Source of the DNA: Clostridium sp. OS1-26
GTDB taxonomy: Bacteria; Bacillota; Clostridia; Clostridiales; Clostridiaceae
NCBI RefSeq assembly: GCF_030915445.1
Contig: NZ_CP133264.1
Coordinates: forward strand, 5,551,208-5,615,207
Reading direction: 5' to 3'
DNA: 64,000 nucleotides
The translations under genes and the position numbers were made by a program. Shown one piece after another: positions 57,075 through 64,000 of this stretch (within the stretch, counting starts at the first letter, position 1; each line of letters opens with the position of its first letter). Below the pieces are notes generated by a model. That model was given only the letters and a program-made list of their open reading frames with translations. It had not been told where the DNA came from and ran no database searches.

Positions 57075-57197
57075 AGGGTTTCAAACTAGAAAATTGACTT
57101 ACGCAAAGGGCTATGTTTCCAAAGCTAAAAGTTTTTAACGGACTGAAGCTTGGAAACATAGTCCGAGGTGTAAGTCAATTTTCGGCCTTGTAACCCT
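57075..57197. repeat. Family P palindrome between convergent genes
   Basis: GAAAATTGACTTAC, GGGCTATGTTTCC and AAGCT on the left are mirrored by AAGCTTGGAAACATAGTCC and GTAAGTCAATTTTC on the right. A 5-bp outer pair AGGGT/ACCCT flanks them. It fills the gap between cheV and the ABC exporter, where it probably terminates both transcripts. Confidence 0.85.
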
Positions 57198-57202
57198 ATA
57201 TA

Positions 57203-59029
57203 TTATATTCTCTTACTTTCTAGTTCTTTTTCCTGAAGTAGCTGGTTTGTATATAATCTATAGTAGTATCCTTTTCTTCTTAACAATTCTTTATGATTTC
57301 CAGCTTCTATTATCTTTCCTTTTCTTATAACAAGAATTTTATCTGCTGATACTATAGTAGATAGTCTATGGGCTATTATAAAACTTGTTCTTCCTGATAG
57401 AGTTTTTTCTATAGCGTTTTCTATCATTTTTTCTGTTTCTGTATCGATAGATGAAGTAGCTTCATCCAGTACAAAAATAGCTGGATTTGCTATAATTGCT
57501 CTGGCAAAAGAGATAAGTTGTTTTTCTCCTGTGGACAGATTCCCTCCACCTTCCCCTACCTCAGTGTCATAGCCTTTTTCCATATCCATAATAAAGTTAT
57601 GAGCATTTACAAGCTTTGCTGCTTCTTCGATTTCTTCTTGCGAAGCATCAAGTTTTCCATATCTTATATTGTTCTTGATAGTTCCGCTAAACAAATGAGG
57701 ACTTTGAAGAACATAACCTAAGTTTGATTGAAGCCATAAAAGAGATCGTTCTCTATAATCTTTTCCATCAATTAATATCTCTCCACTATTTGGTTCATAG
57801 AATCTACAGAGTAAATTTACAATTGTACTCTTTCCAGAGCCAGTTTCTCCAACCAAGGCTATAGTTTCTCCTTTTTTAACCTTTAAATTAAAGTTTTGAA
57901 GTACTTTTTCCCCATTTTTATAAGAAAAGCTTACATTCTTAAATTCTATTTCTCCATAAATCTTTTCCCAATTTTCTTTGTTTGGGTTAAATAAGTCTCC
58001 ATAAACTTTCACTACATCTTTTTTGTCCCATATGTCTGGTTCAGTTTCTACAAGAGTTATTATTCTCTCTGCTGAAGCCTGAGCATTCTGCAGTTCCGCT
58101 AAAGTTTCTGCCAATCTACTTAATGGATCAAAGAACTGTATAGTGTATGAAATAAACATTACAAAAGTACCATAAGTTAAAGCTCCTGTAATTACTTTAC
58201 CTCCTCCAAACCAAAGAGCTAATCCTGTTCCTATGCTTCCCATGGATATAACTATAGGAAGAAATAATGATGAAAACATTACAGCTCTTACTGCTGAGTA
58301 CCTCATACTGTCGGCATCTCTCTTAAACTCTTTTAAATTTTCATTTTCACGTACTAAAGTCTTAGTAGTTTTTGCCGCTGCTACCTCTTCACTAAAGTCC
58401 GCAGTTATCTGTGAGTTTAATTTTCTAACTTTTCTGTAGGACTTTAAAATTTTCCTTTGAAAGAACATTCCTATGACAAATAATATTGGAACTACACACA
58501 TGCTTATAAGTGTCATTCCAACGTTGTAATATAACATAATAGCCAAGAATCCTATCATCATCGATACGGCCCACACCATATCAATCAATCCCCAAGACAC
58601 TATTTCACTCAGCCTTGTTACATCAGATGTCATTCTCGACATAAGCCAACCAACTGAGGAATTGTCATAGTAAGAAAAAGATAGCTGCTGAAGTCTTTTA
58701 AACCCAAGTTTTCTTATATGATAAGCCAGTTCCGTCTCTATTTTACCAGCCTGCATTATAAAAAGCTTAACATTTAAAGCCTGAAAAGCAAAAATTCCAA
58801 AATAAGCTATGGTGAAAGCTTTGAGTCCATCTGTGCTTTTCTTTGCGATAAAGTTATCTATAGCATATTTAGTTAAAAGAGGAAGCACTGCATCTATTCC
58901 TGCTACTATAATCATTAGAAAAGCCATTATAATAAGACCTTTCTTAAATTCATATAAATATTTAAAGAATCTTTTCCAGATACCAAGATTAAACTTTTCC
59001 GTTATTTTATATTCATCGATTCTTTCCAT
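57203..59029 (-). CDS. Heterodimeric ABC exporter subunit with catalytic ATPase site
   Basis: Type IV exporter half (608 residues): six membrane spans, then an NBD with Walker A LVGETGSGKSTIVNL, Q-loop YVLQSPHLFSG, signature NLSTGEKQLISFARA, Walker B IFVLDEATSSIDTET and the switch His in IIAHRLSTI. The catalytic Glu after Walker B is present, but the signature deviates (LSTGE, not LSGGQ). This is complementary to its partner, as in LmrCD/BmrCD-type pumps. Start ATG 59029, behind AGGAGGTG. Probably exports drugs or peptides. Confidence 0.92.
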   Translation of the reverse strand: MERIDEYKITEKFNLGIWKRFFKYLYEFKKGLIIMAFLMIIVAGIDAVLPLLTKYAIDNFIAKKSTDGLKAFTIAYFGIFAFQALNVKLFIMQAGKIETELAYHIRKLGFKRLQQLSFSYYDNSSVGWLMSRMTSDVTRLSEIVSWGLIDMVWAVSMMIGFLAIMLYYNVGMTLISMCVVPILFVIGMFFQRKILKSYRKVRKLNSQITADFSEEVAAAKTTKTLVRENENLKEFKRDADSMRYSAVRAVMFSSLFLPIVISMGSIGTGLALWFGGGKVITGALTYGTFVMFISYTIQFFDPLSRLAETLAELQNAQASAERIITLVETEPDIWDKKDVVKVYGDLFNPNKENWEKIYGEIEFKNVSFSYKNGEKVLQNFNLKVKKGETIALVGETGSGKSTIVNLLCRFYEPNSGEILIDGKDYRERSLLWLQSNLGYVLQSPHLFSGTIKNNIRYGKLDASQEEIEEAAKLVNAHNFIMDMEKGYDTEVGEGGGNLSTGEKQLISFARAIIANPAIFVLDEATSSIDTETEKMIENAIEKTLSGRTSFIIAHRLSTIVSADKILVIRKGKIIEAGNHKELLRRKGYYYRLYTNQLLQEKELESKRI

Positions 59030-59046
59030 AAAAATCACCTCCTAAA

Positions 59047-60849
59047 TTACTCATTACAAGCCACATCTTCATCCTCAAGGTTATCTACAGAATTTTGTAT
59101 TTCCCAAATTCTCTTATATACACCATCTTTGTTTATCAATTCTTTGTGGCTTCCAATAGCTTCAATTATTCCTCTGTTTAAAACAATAATCTTATCTGCA
59201 TCCATAACTGTAGAAATTCTGTGAGATATTATAAAAGTAGTGACACCTTTACTTTTTTCCTTTAACTTTTGTCTTATGATTTTATCTGTCTCCGCATCTA
59301 CTGCACTTAGTGAATCGTCAAAAATCAAGATAGGTAGATTTTTTATAAGAGTTCTTGCTATAGAAACTCTTTGTCTCTGACCACCAGATAAGGTAACGCC
59401 ATTTTCCCCTACTATGGTGTCATAGCCTCTTTCAAATGAAGTTATTACACCATGAACTGCTGCCATAGAAGCTGCAGTTTTTACCTCCTTGTCATCTGCA
59501 TCCAGCTTAGATATTTTTATATTATCTTTAATTGTTCTCGAATAAAGGAATGCTTCTTGAAGCACCATGCCTATTCTACTTCTTACCCACTTTCTTTCTA
59601 TATCCATAAGCTCTACTCCGTCAATCTTTATAGATCCTTTGTTATAGTCATAAAGCCTTAATAAAAGGTGCACTAGCGATGATTTCCCTGAACCTGTAGG
59701 TCCTACTACTGCTACTGTTTCTCCTTTATTTACTTTAAAACTTACATCCTTAATTACAGGAGTATCTTCTTCATATCCAAAAGTTACATTTTCAAAGCAT
59801 ATTTCACCCTTTATTTCAGGTCTTAAAGCTTTGCGCGTTTCTTTTTCTTGAGGTACATGCAGTATCTCCCATATCCTTCCCATGGAAACTGTCATCTTTC
59901 CCATATCCGAAAGAATCCTTCCAAGCTGTCTTACAGGCCAGAGAAGCATAGTTTCATAGGTTATAAATACTACTAAAGTACCAAGACTTATGTCTCCATT
60001 TACTGTGAAGTAAATACCAGACATTAATACTAGACCTATCTGAATTGTACAAAGGAAGTCTGATATTCCCCAGTAATTTGACATTAAATAAATTATTTTA
60101 TAAATAGAATCTTTATATTTCTTATTTTCTTTCTCATATTTTTCTATTTCAAAGTTTTGTCTTCCAAAGGCTTTTACTACTCTCACGCCTGTTAGATTTT
60201 CTCTTAACACAGATGTAAGGGCACCCTCTTGTTCATCAGCCTTTATAAAATTATGCTGAATTTTATTGAAAAATGTTAAAGAAAATATAAATATTATAGG
60301 CACCACACACATTGCAATTATTGTCATCTTCTTGTTTAACGAGCTCATCATAATAATGGCAAAGGTTACTATAAATACAGCTCTTCCTATCTCAACCATT
60401 TGAAGTGCAAAGAACTTTCTTACTGTATCTACATCCGAAGTACATCTTTGAATTAAATCTCCAGACTCTGATTTTATATGATATCCATAAGGAAGTTTTT
60501 GAATATGGTCATATAATCTAACCCTTATATTTCTTGCCATATTTTCAGCAGCTTGCGCAGAAAGCTTTCCTTTTAAATAAAGAAAAATACCTCTTACACA
60601 AGTTAAACTTACTAGAGTTAAAGAACATATCCATAAATTTCTTCCTAAAATTTCTCTTCCTCCTAAAACTTGTACTAAACTTTCAACAGGCTTAGGAACA
60701 TTTAATGGTTTATTTCCTATTATAGAATCTATAGTAACTCTAATAACCATAGGTTCTACCATAGCTATAAAAGAAGCAATTCCGATAGATAGTATTGCTA
60801 TTGTATATAAAAGCCTACTTCCTTTAGTCAACTCTATAATTTTTTTCAT
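59047..60849 (-). CDS. Heterodimeric ABC exporter subunit with degenerate ATPase site
   Basis: Partner half-transporter (600 residues): six spans and an NBD with Walker A VVGPTGSGKSSLVHL, canonical signature VTLSGGQRQRVSIART, and Walker B ILIFDDSLSAVDAET, in which Asp replaces the catalytic Glu. Switch His: IISHRISTV. Its LSGGQ completes the catalytic site of the other subunit, while its own site is non-hydrolytic, the hallmark of heterodimeric exporters. Start ATG 60849, since AAAAGGAG lies 9 bp upstream; the stop of a small upstream ORF overlaps this region. The second subunit follows after 17 bp. Confidence 0.92.
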   Translation of the reverse strand: MKKIIELTKGSRLLYTIAILSIGIASFIAMVEPMVIRVTIDSIIGNKPLNVPKPVESLVQVLGGREILGRNLWICSLTLVSLTCVRGIFLYLKGKLSAQAAENMARNIRVRLYDHIQKLPYGYHIKSESGDLIQRCTSDVDTVRKFFALQMVEIGRAVFIVTFAIIMMSSLNKKMTIIAMCVVPIIFIFSLTFFNKIQHNFIKADEQEGALTSVLRENLTGVRVVKAFGRQNFEIEKYEKENKKYKDSIYKIIYLMSNYWGISDFLCTIQIGLVLMSGIYFTVNGDISLGTLVVFITYETMLLWPVRQLGRILSDMGKMTVSMGRIWEILHVPQEKETRKALRPEIKGEICFENVTFGYEEDTPVIKDVSFKVNKGETVAVVGPTGSGKSSLVHLLLRLYDYNKGSIKIDGVELMDIERKWVRSRIGMVLQEAFLYSRTIKDNIKISKLDADDKEVKTAASMAAVHGVITSFERGYDTIVGENGVTLSGGQRQRVSIARTLIKNLPILIFDDSLSAVDAETDKIIRQKLKEKSKGVTTFIISHRISTVMDADKIIVLNRGIIEAIGSHKELINKDGVYKRIWEIQNSVDNLEDEDVACNE

Positions 60850-60850
60850 C

Positions 60851-60971
60851 CTATTCATCTCCTTTTAACTGCCAATATAGAGTTTTAGGTTCCAAATCTG
60901 TATTAGCCTGGTCAGGTATAAAATATAGAATTCCAGTCATTAGTTTTTCTTAAATTCTCTTTTTTGTTCAT
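60851..60971 (-). pseudogene. Small ORF (about 39 aa) upstream of the exporter, frame-broken
   Basis: ATG 60971 follows AAAAAGGAGTGGTGATT. It reads MNKKENLRKTNDWNSIF and then a stop; removing one T from TTTT near 60920 continues as IPDQANTDLEPKTLYWQLKG and two more residues to a TAG that overlaps the exporter start. The total of 121 bp is one over a multiple of three. Its strong ribosome site and coupling to the exporter suggest a real small protein, perhaps a regulator or accessory factor. No family recognised. Confidence 0.5.
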
Positions 60972-61021
60972 AATCACCACTCCTTTTTAAATGAAACTCC
61001 TTCTCCTTTAGTCGAATGAGT

Positions 61022-61114
61022 ACACGCTGTGTAAGCGACTATCACCAAATCAAAGATTTGGGATATCTGCTTAACCCATTCACACAAAATCAAAGATTTT
61101 GGTTCTCTGCTTAA
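61022..61114. repeat. Two tandem partial copies of the AAATCAAAGATTT element
   Basis: Units GCGACTATCACCAAATCAAA and onward to ATATCTGCTTA, and CCATTCACACAAAATCAAAG onward to TTCTCTGCTTA, match the loop of the 23811-23940 element (reverse complement). Non-coding. Confidence 0.65.
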
Positions 61115-61118
61115 ATAT

Positions 61119-61151
61119 AAAAAGCCGCAGAATAATTTTTCTACGGCTTTT
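61119..61151 (-). terminator. Intrinsic terminator
   Basis: Minus strand AGCCGTAG and CTGCGGCT (one mismatch) form a stem followed by TTTTTA. It is the second of two minus-strand terminators after the 29-residue ORF. Confidence 0.65.
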
Positions 61152-61211
61152 AGACAGAATTTATTATATATTGGGCATAACTTCCCCAACATATAAATAG
61201 GTAAGCAATAT

Positions 61212-61240
61212 AAAAAGCCATAGGTATACAACCTATGGCA
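61212..61240 (-). terminator. Intrinsic terminator of the 29-residue ORF
   Basis: GCCATAGG and CCTATGGC form a perfect 8-bp stem followed by TTTTTA on the minus strand, 28 bp after the small ORF's stop codon. Confidence 0.8.
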
Positions 61241-61267
61241 ATTTTCCACTATAATTAATGCTAACTA

Positions 61268-61357
61268 TTAAAAGTTAACTATACCAAGGTCGTATATATG
61301 TGTTTTATGTTGTTTTGCACTTGAACTGGCTGCTAATAACATTAATCTTCTAAACAT
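61268..61357 (-). CDS. Stand-alone 29-residue small protein
   Basis: MFRRLMLLAASSSAKQHKTH plus nine residues ending GIVNF. It has a strong AAGGAGG site 8 bp before the ATG, its own promoter (61405-61433) and a terminator 28 bp behind the stop: a complete small transcription unit. The N-terminal part is short, basic and hydrophobic, the rest polar with two His. Too short for a membrane span plus domain. Could be a peptide signal, toxin-like or regulatory micro-protein; no family recognised. Confidence 0.6.
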   Translation of the reverse strand: MFRRLMLLAASSSAKQHKTHIYDLGIVNF

Positions 61358-61404
61358 ATTGACGACCTCCTTATTTTTTAATATTGATTAATACTACATT
61401 ATCC

Positions 61405-61433
61405 ATTCTATACCTAAATTTGAAAAAATTCAA
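61405..61433 (-). promoter_or_regulatory. Promoter of the 29-residue ORF
   Basis: TTGAAT, a 17-bp spacer and TAGAAT on the minus strand, 47 bp upstream of the start codon. Confidence 0.6.
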
Positions 61434-61503
61434 TACATCATTTAAAATTTTTTCTTCAAATTTGAAATCTAAGTTCATTAAATCCCTTCAAATATTAAAA
61501 TTC

Positions 61504-62244
61504 TTATTTATTTTTTGTTAGCTCTGCAATACACTTATTGGTATTATTATTGTACAGCTCACCATGATAACATATTACCGTTTCAATATCATATTCTGTA
61601 AGTTTTTTTAGAGATTTTATATTTAAATCCGCATCAAAATTAATAAAATCAGGAGCTTTCACAAGCATTCCATCTTCAACAGCTAAAATATCTCCTGCTA
61701 TAAGGATTTTGAGCTGTTTGAGATACAGGCAAATATGTCCTAAAGTATGTCCAGGAGTGTGAATCACCTCAATTCCTCCGCAGTAAGGAAGCTCTTCTCC
61801 ATCAATTAGTGTTTGATTTACATCTGCTTTGCAGCCTTCAAAGCCTGCTTTAAGCTTTTCATATATAATTTTCATATCATCTGACAAAGAGCTAAAATTA
61901 GCTTCAAGTTGAGCTAATTTAATTGGTGTTTTTATACCGTTAATATATGCTTCCTCTTCTTTATGCGCAAGTGCTTTCACACTGTTAGGTAGTTCCTTTA
62001 CAATACTAGAAAGGCTTCCAATATGATCAATATCATGATGAGTAAGAATTACCCTATTTAGTTTATCAAATGATACACCAGCATCTTCAATTGCCTGACG
62101 AATTTGAGGTAACTGTCCCGGATACCCAGTATCCACCAAAATTACTATGCCTTTATCATAAATCAATGTTGGATTAATAATTCTCCTACTCCCCATAACA
62201 TTGCTGGATACTTCAAGCATTTCAACCCCATCAGCTATTTTCAT
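61504..62244 (-). CDS. MBL-fold metallo-hydrolase (paralogue of 29790-30512)
   Basis: Metallo-beta-lactamase fold, 246 residues: LVDTGYPGQLPQIRQ, first metal motif LTHHDIDHIGSL, HTPGHTLGHICLYL, AGDILAVEDG and the final CYHGELY. The same HHDxDH variant occurs in the paralogue about 31 kb away; both have a glycine-rich YCGGIEVIHTPGH or WCGGVEIVATPGH block. Hydrolase of unknown substrate. Start ATG 62244 behind AAAGGAG. Monocistronic by appearance. Confidence 0.85.
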   Translation of the reverse strand: MKIADGVEMLEVSSNVMGSRRIINPTLIYDKGIVILVDTGYPGQLPQIRQAIEDAGVSFDKLNRVILTHHDIDHIGSLSSIVKELPNSVKALAHKEEEAYINGIKTPIKLAQLEANFSSLSDDMKIIYEKLKAGFEGCKADVNQTLIDGEELPYCGGIEVIHTPGHTLGHICLYLKQLKILIAGDILAVEDGMLVKAPDFINFDADLNIKSLKKLTEYDIETVICYHGELYNNNTNKCIAELTKNK

Positions 62245-62286
62245 TATTTATTCTCCTTTCATAAATAATTTTTTTCACAATAACTA

Positions 62287-62315
62287 TTGACTTTTGCATT
62301 GCAATATGTTATGAT
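62287..62315 (+). promoter_or_regulatory. Promoter of a candidate small RNA
   Basis: TTGACT, a 17-bp spacer and TATGAT on the plus strand, close to the vegetative consensus, with no gene before the terminator about 75 bp beyond the predicted start. Confidence 0.65.
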
Positions 62316-62321
62316 ATTATT

Positions 62322-62432
62322 GTATAATTGTGTTTTATAATTATACAATACTTTCATGTATAAATCAATAAATAGATTAAAAATAATATAAAACGTATAC
62401 CTATTATAAGTAGATATACGTTTTAATTTTTT
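62322..62432 (+). ncRNA. Candidate small non-coding RNA
   Basis: Bounded by the promoter at 62287-62315 and a hairpin AAAACGTATA/TATACGTTTT (62390-62424) that runs into AATTTTTTT. The transcript would be about 110 nt, AT-rich. The only ATG (in CATGTATAAATC) has no ribosome site and opens 11 codons. It could instead be a leader of the downstream 3D gene, which however has its own promoter. Confidence 0.45.
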
Positions 62433-62494
62433 TCAATCTTTTACGAATTAACTTTTCCTATTATAACCTAATATAGATTTTTTTTACTTCAAGT

Positions 62495-62524
62495 TTGAAT
62501 TTCTATATACTTTAATGGTATAAT
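62495..62524 (+). promoter_or_regulatory. Promoter of the 3D-domain gene
   Basis: TTGAAT, an 18-bp spacer and TATAAT, about 60 bp before the TTG start codon. Confidence 0.7.
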
Positions 62525-62587
62525 AAAGAACATCAGCAAATATATTGATAAAAATAACTTGATAACTGGCTTAAGGAGGTAAACGAA

Positions 62588-63544
62588 TTGAATAAAAAGA
62601 CTTTATCTGTTATTTTCACGCTGGCATTGACTATAATTATAAATGCTAATATCTTAGCTGCTCCAAGCACATCAGATGCTCTAAAGCAAACTCAAGATAA
62701 AAAGAAAGAGTTGCAATCAAAAGTTCAAGAATTAGACAAGCAAATTGATGATGTAATAAAGAAAATTGACAGTAATAAAAATGATATGAATAAAATTTCT
62801 CAGGATATGAAAAAAACTCAAGTTAAATTAGAAGATGCAGAGAAAAACTCAAAAGCTCAAGAAGATTTATTTAAACAAAGAGCAAGAGCTATGTATATAA
62901 ATGGTACTGGCAGCTACCTTCAAGTAGTTCTAGCAGCAGATAACTTAAGTGATTTTATGTCAAGAGTAGATTTAATTACAAAAGTAATAGGCTATGATAA
63001 CAAAGTTGTTGCTAAACTGAAAGAACAAAGACAAGCTATAGCAAATCAAAAAGAAGCTTTAAATAATGAAAATAATAAATTACAAGCTTTAAAGACAAGC
63101 AATGAAGTTACTTTATCAAAGTTGAGTAAAGATATAAAAGAACAAAGATTGCTTCTAAGCAAAACCACAGAAAAAGAAAAACAGTTAGTTGCCATGGAAA
63201 CTGCATCCAACCAAACATCTAAAAACGTTTCCTTATCCCGTGGTATGTCAAAATCTATGTCTTATTCGCAGGTACTTAGCATGCAGGCAACTGCCTATTC
63301 AGGTGATGGGGTCACTGCATCAGGTACCTCAACGCAGAGAGATATAGATGGATATAGTACTATAGCTGTGGATCCTAGAGTTATACCACTAGGTTCTAGA
63401 GTTTATGTAGAAGGATATGGATATGCTGTCGCAGAAGATATAGGTGGAGCTATTAAAGGAAACATAATAGATGTGTTTTTCCAATCGGAGTCTGAAGCAC
63501 GAAGTTGGGGAAGAAGATCCGTTACAGTCTACATACTTAATTAA
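62588..63544 (+). CDS. Secreted coiled-coil protein with C-terminal 3D domain
   Basis: The 318-residue protein starts with TTG behind AAGGAGG. Signal peptide about 1-25 (LSVIFTLALTIIINANILAA). Residues about 30-200 are long heptad helices (LKQTQDKKKELQSKVQELDK), as in CwlO/PcsB-type hydrolase chaperone regions. The C-terminal 3D domain has MQATAYSGDGVTASGT, then the three Asp in AVDPRVIPLGS, AEDIGG and IIDVFF. 3D domains are lytic-transglycosylase-like folds of YocH/YuiC. Probable peptidoglycan remodelling enzyme, acting outside the membrane. Confidence 0.88.
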   Translation: MNKKTLSVIFTLALTIIINANILAAPSTSDALKQTQDKKKELQSKVQELDKQIDDVIKKIDSNKNDMNKISQDMKKTQVKLEDAEKNSKAQEDLFKQRARAMYINGTGSYLQVVLAADNLSDFMSRVDLITKVIGYDNKVVAKLKEQRQAIANQKEALNNENNKLQALKTSNEVTLSKLSKDIKEQRLLLSKTTEKEKQLVAMETASNQTSKNVSLSRGMSKSMSYSQVLSMQATAYSGDGVTASGTSTQRDIDGYSTIAVDPRVIPLGSRVYVEGYGYAVAEDIGGAIKGNIIDVFFQSESEARSWGRRSVTVYILN

Positions 63545-63600
63545 AGAAGAGGCTGTCTCAAAATAGGTTTTCACAAAATATTTGAGATCACTTGTAAAAT

Positions 63601-63652
63601 AAAGGATTTAGCACTAAAAATAACTTATTTCTTAGTGCTAAATCCTATTTTT
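63601..63652. terminator. Bidirectional terminator
   Basis: GGATTTAGCACTAA and TTAGTGCTAAATCC form a perfect 14-bp stem, with A-rich and T-rich flanks, between the convergent 3D gene and the hypothetical gene. Confidence 0.85.
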
Positions 63653-63661
63653 ATCCGATGA

Positions 63662-64000
63662 TTACTCAGCTTGTTTTACTAATCTCTTCATAACATCTCT
63701 TAATTTTGGTGTTCCGAGTTCTTCATGGGCTGTAGCCATAACTAGTTTTATATCATTATCTGATTGATCCCATTTATAAGCTTTAATATCGAAAATAGCT
63801 TCTTCAGGAATATACTCTTCAATATCAGCTGCAAGTTCTTCTGCTAAAGTAAGATATTCTTCAAATAACTCCTCTTCTGTTAGTTCAACTATATTATATT
63901 CCTCTTTCATGATTTCATTTAAAATATTTATATTAATACTTAAATTAAAGGCTAGTATATCCTCTCTTTTTGAACCTTTGCTCATATCTTTGACTACTTT
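63662..64000 (-). CDS. Acidic hypothetical protein (5-prime end may lie outside window)
   Basis: I do not recognise this protein. From Met 63985 it is 107 residues; but that Met has no ribosome site, and the frame stays open (Lys-Val-Val-Lys-Asp) to the window edge, so it may be longer. Mostly helical and acidic, with VELTEEELFEEYLTLAEELA in the middle, ending LRDVMKRLVKQAE. No signal or membrane segment. Soluble helical protein of unknown role. Confidence 0.6.
   Translation of the reverse strand, partial: KVVKDMSKGSKREDILAFNLSININILNEIMKEEYNIVELTEEELFEEYLTLAEELAADIEEYIPEEAIFDIKAYKWDQSDNDIKLVMATAHEELGTPKLRDVMKRLVKQAE

Noticed and set aside
57075..57197. Riboswitch or attenuator for the ABC exporter
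   Set aside because: The palindrome lies at the 3-prime ends of two convergent genes, not in a leader, and belongs to a repeat family found in other convergent gaps.
60974..61249. Minus-strand ORF of 91 codons
   Set aside because: It runs through two terminator hairpins and the AAATCAAAGATTT repeats; no ribosome site, so it is a by-product of structured non-coding DNA.

Overview
This is a low-GC, AT-rich chromosomal window. It carries Shine-Dalgarno sites of the AAGGAGG type, a T-box-controlled trp operon, a spore-type promoter, an obligate-anaerobe hybrid-cluster protein and a glycogen (granulose) operon. Together these point to a Clostridium-like Firmicute; the species cannot be named from this sequence alone.

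Layout. 1-1380 (minus): cobalamin riboswitch with its own promoter and terminator, then the cobalt ECF component cbiQ. 1505-8430 (minus): trpEGDCFBA behind a Trp-specifier (UGG) T-box leader that appears to hold two tandem antiterminator/terminator modules. 8438-11474 (minus): LytTR regulator plus AgrC-like kinase, and a coiled-coil protein I do not recognise. 11645-20514 (minus): nagB and a complete yhfZ-yhfY-yhfU-yhfT-php-yhfS-yhfX-yhfW cluster. I find three 24-bp operator-like palindromes of one design, upstream of yhfZ, yhfY and nagB, suggesting a single regulon. 20673-31308: Tet-type ribosomal-protection GTPase, YeiH exporter with a divergent LysR, hcp, EamA transporter, flavoprotein with another LysR, MBL hydrolase and a P-loop protein. 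31627-38461: cell-wall-binding peptidase, MASE3 sensor kinase, MATE pump and a short UvrC-like protein. 38681-43765 (minus): ABC transporter of the ribose/BMP architecture with a DUF3798 lipoprotein. 44195-45211 (plus): highly repetitive Met/Gln/Pro protein with a CHMMKHP tail behind a sigma-K-like promoter. 45369-55812 (minus): glgB-glgA-glgP-amylase-glgC-glgD. 56155-63985: CheV, heterodimeric ABC exporter with small leader ORF, a stand-alone 29-aa ORF, MBL hydrolase, a candidate small RNA, a 3D-domain secreted protein and an acidic hypothetical protein.

Two sequence-wide observations matter. First, at least nine genes that should be intact (trpB, trpC, trpD, the Tet-type GTPase, two LysR genes, the ABC ATPase, glgA and the MASE3 kinase) carry single-base frameshifts. 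Nearly all are one-base losses in short homopolymers, which looks more like uncorrected sequencing error than decay; I annotate those genes over their full span. Second, intergenic regions hold three families of dispersed structured repeats: large palindromes mostly between convergent genes, a roughly 160-bp MITE-like element in two inverted copies, and an AAATCAAAGATTT-centred hairpin element.

Functional themes are tryptophan synthesis and its tRNA sensing, cobalt/B12 supply, storage polysaccharide turnover, an amino-sugar-linked yhf pathway of unknown chemistry, nitrosative or redox defence (hcp, flavoprotein) and export.
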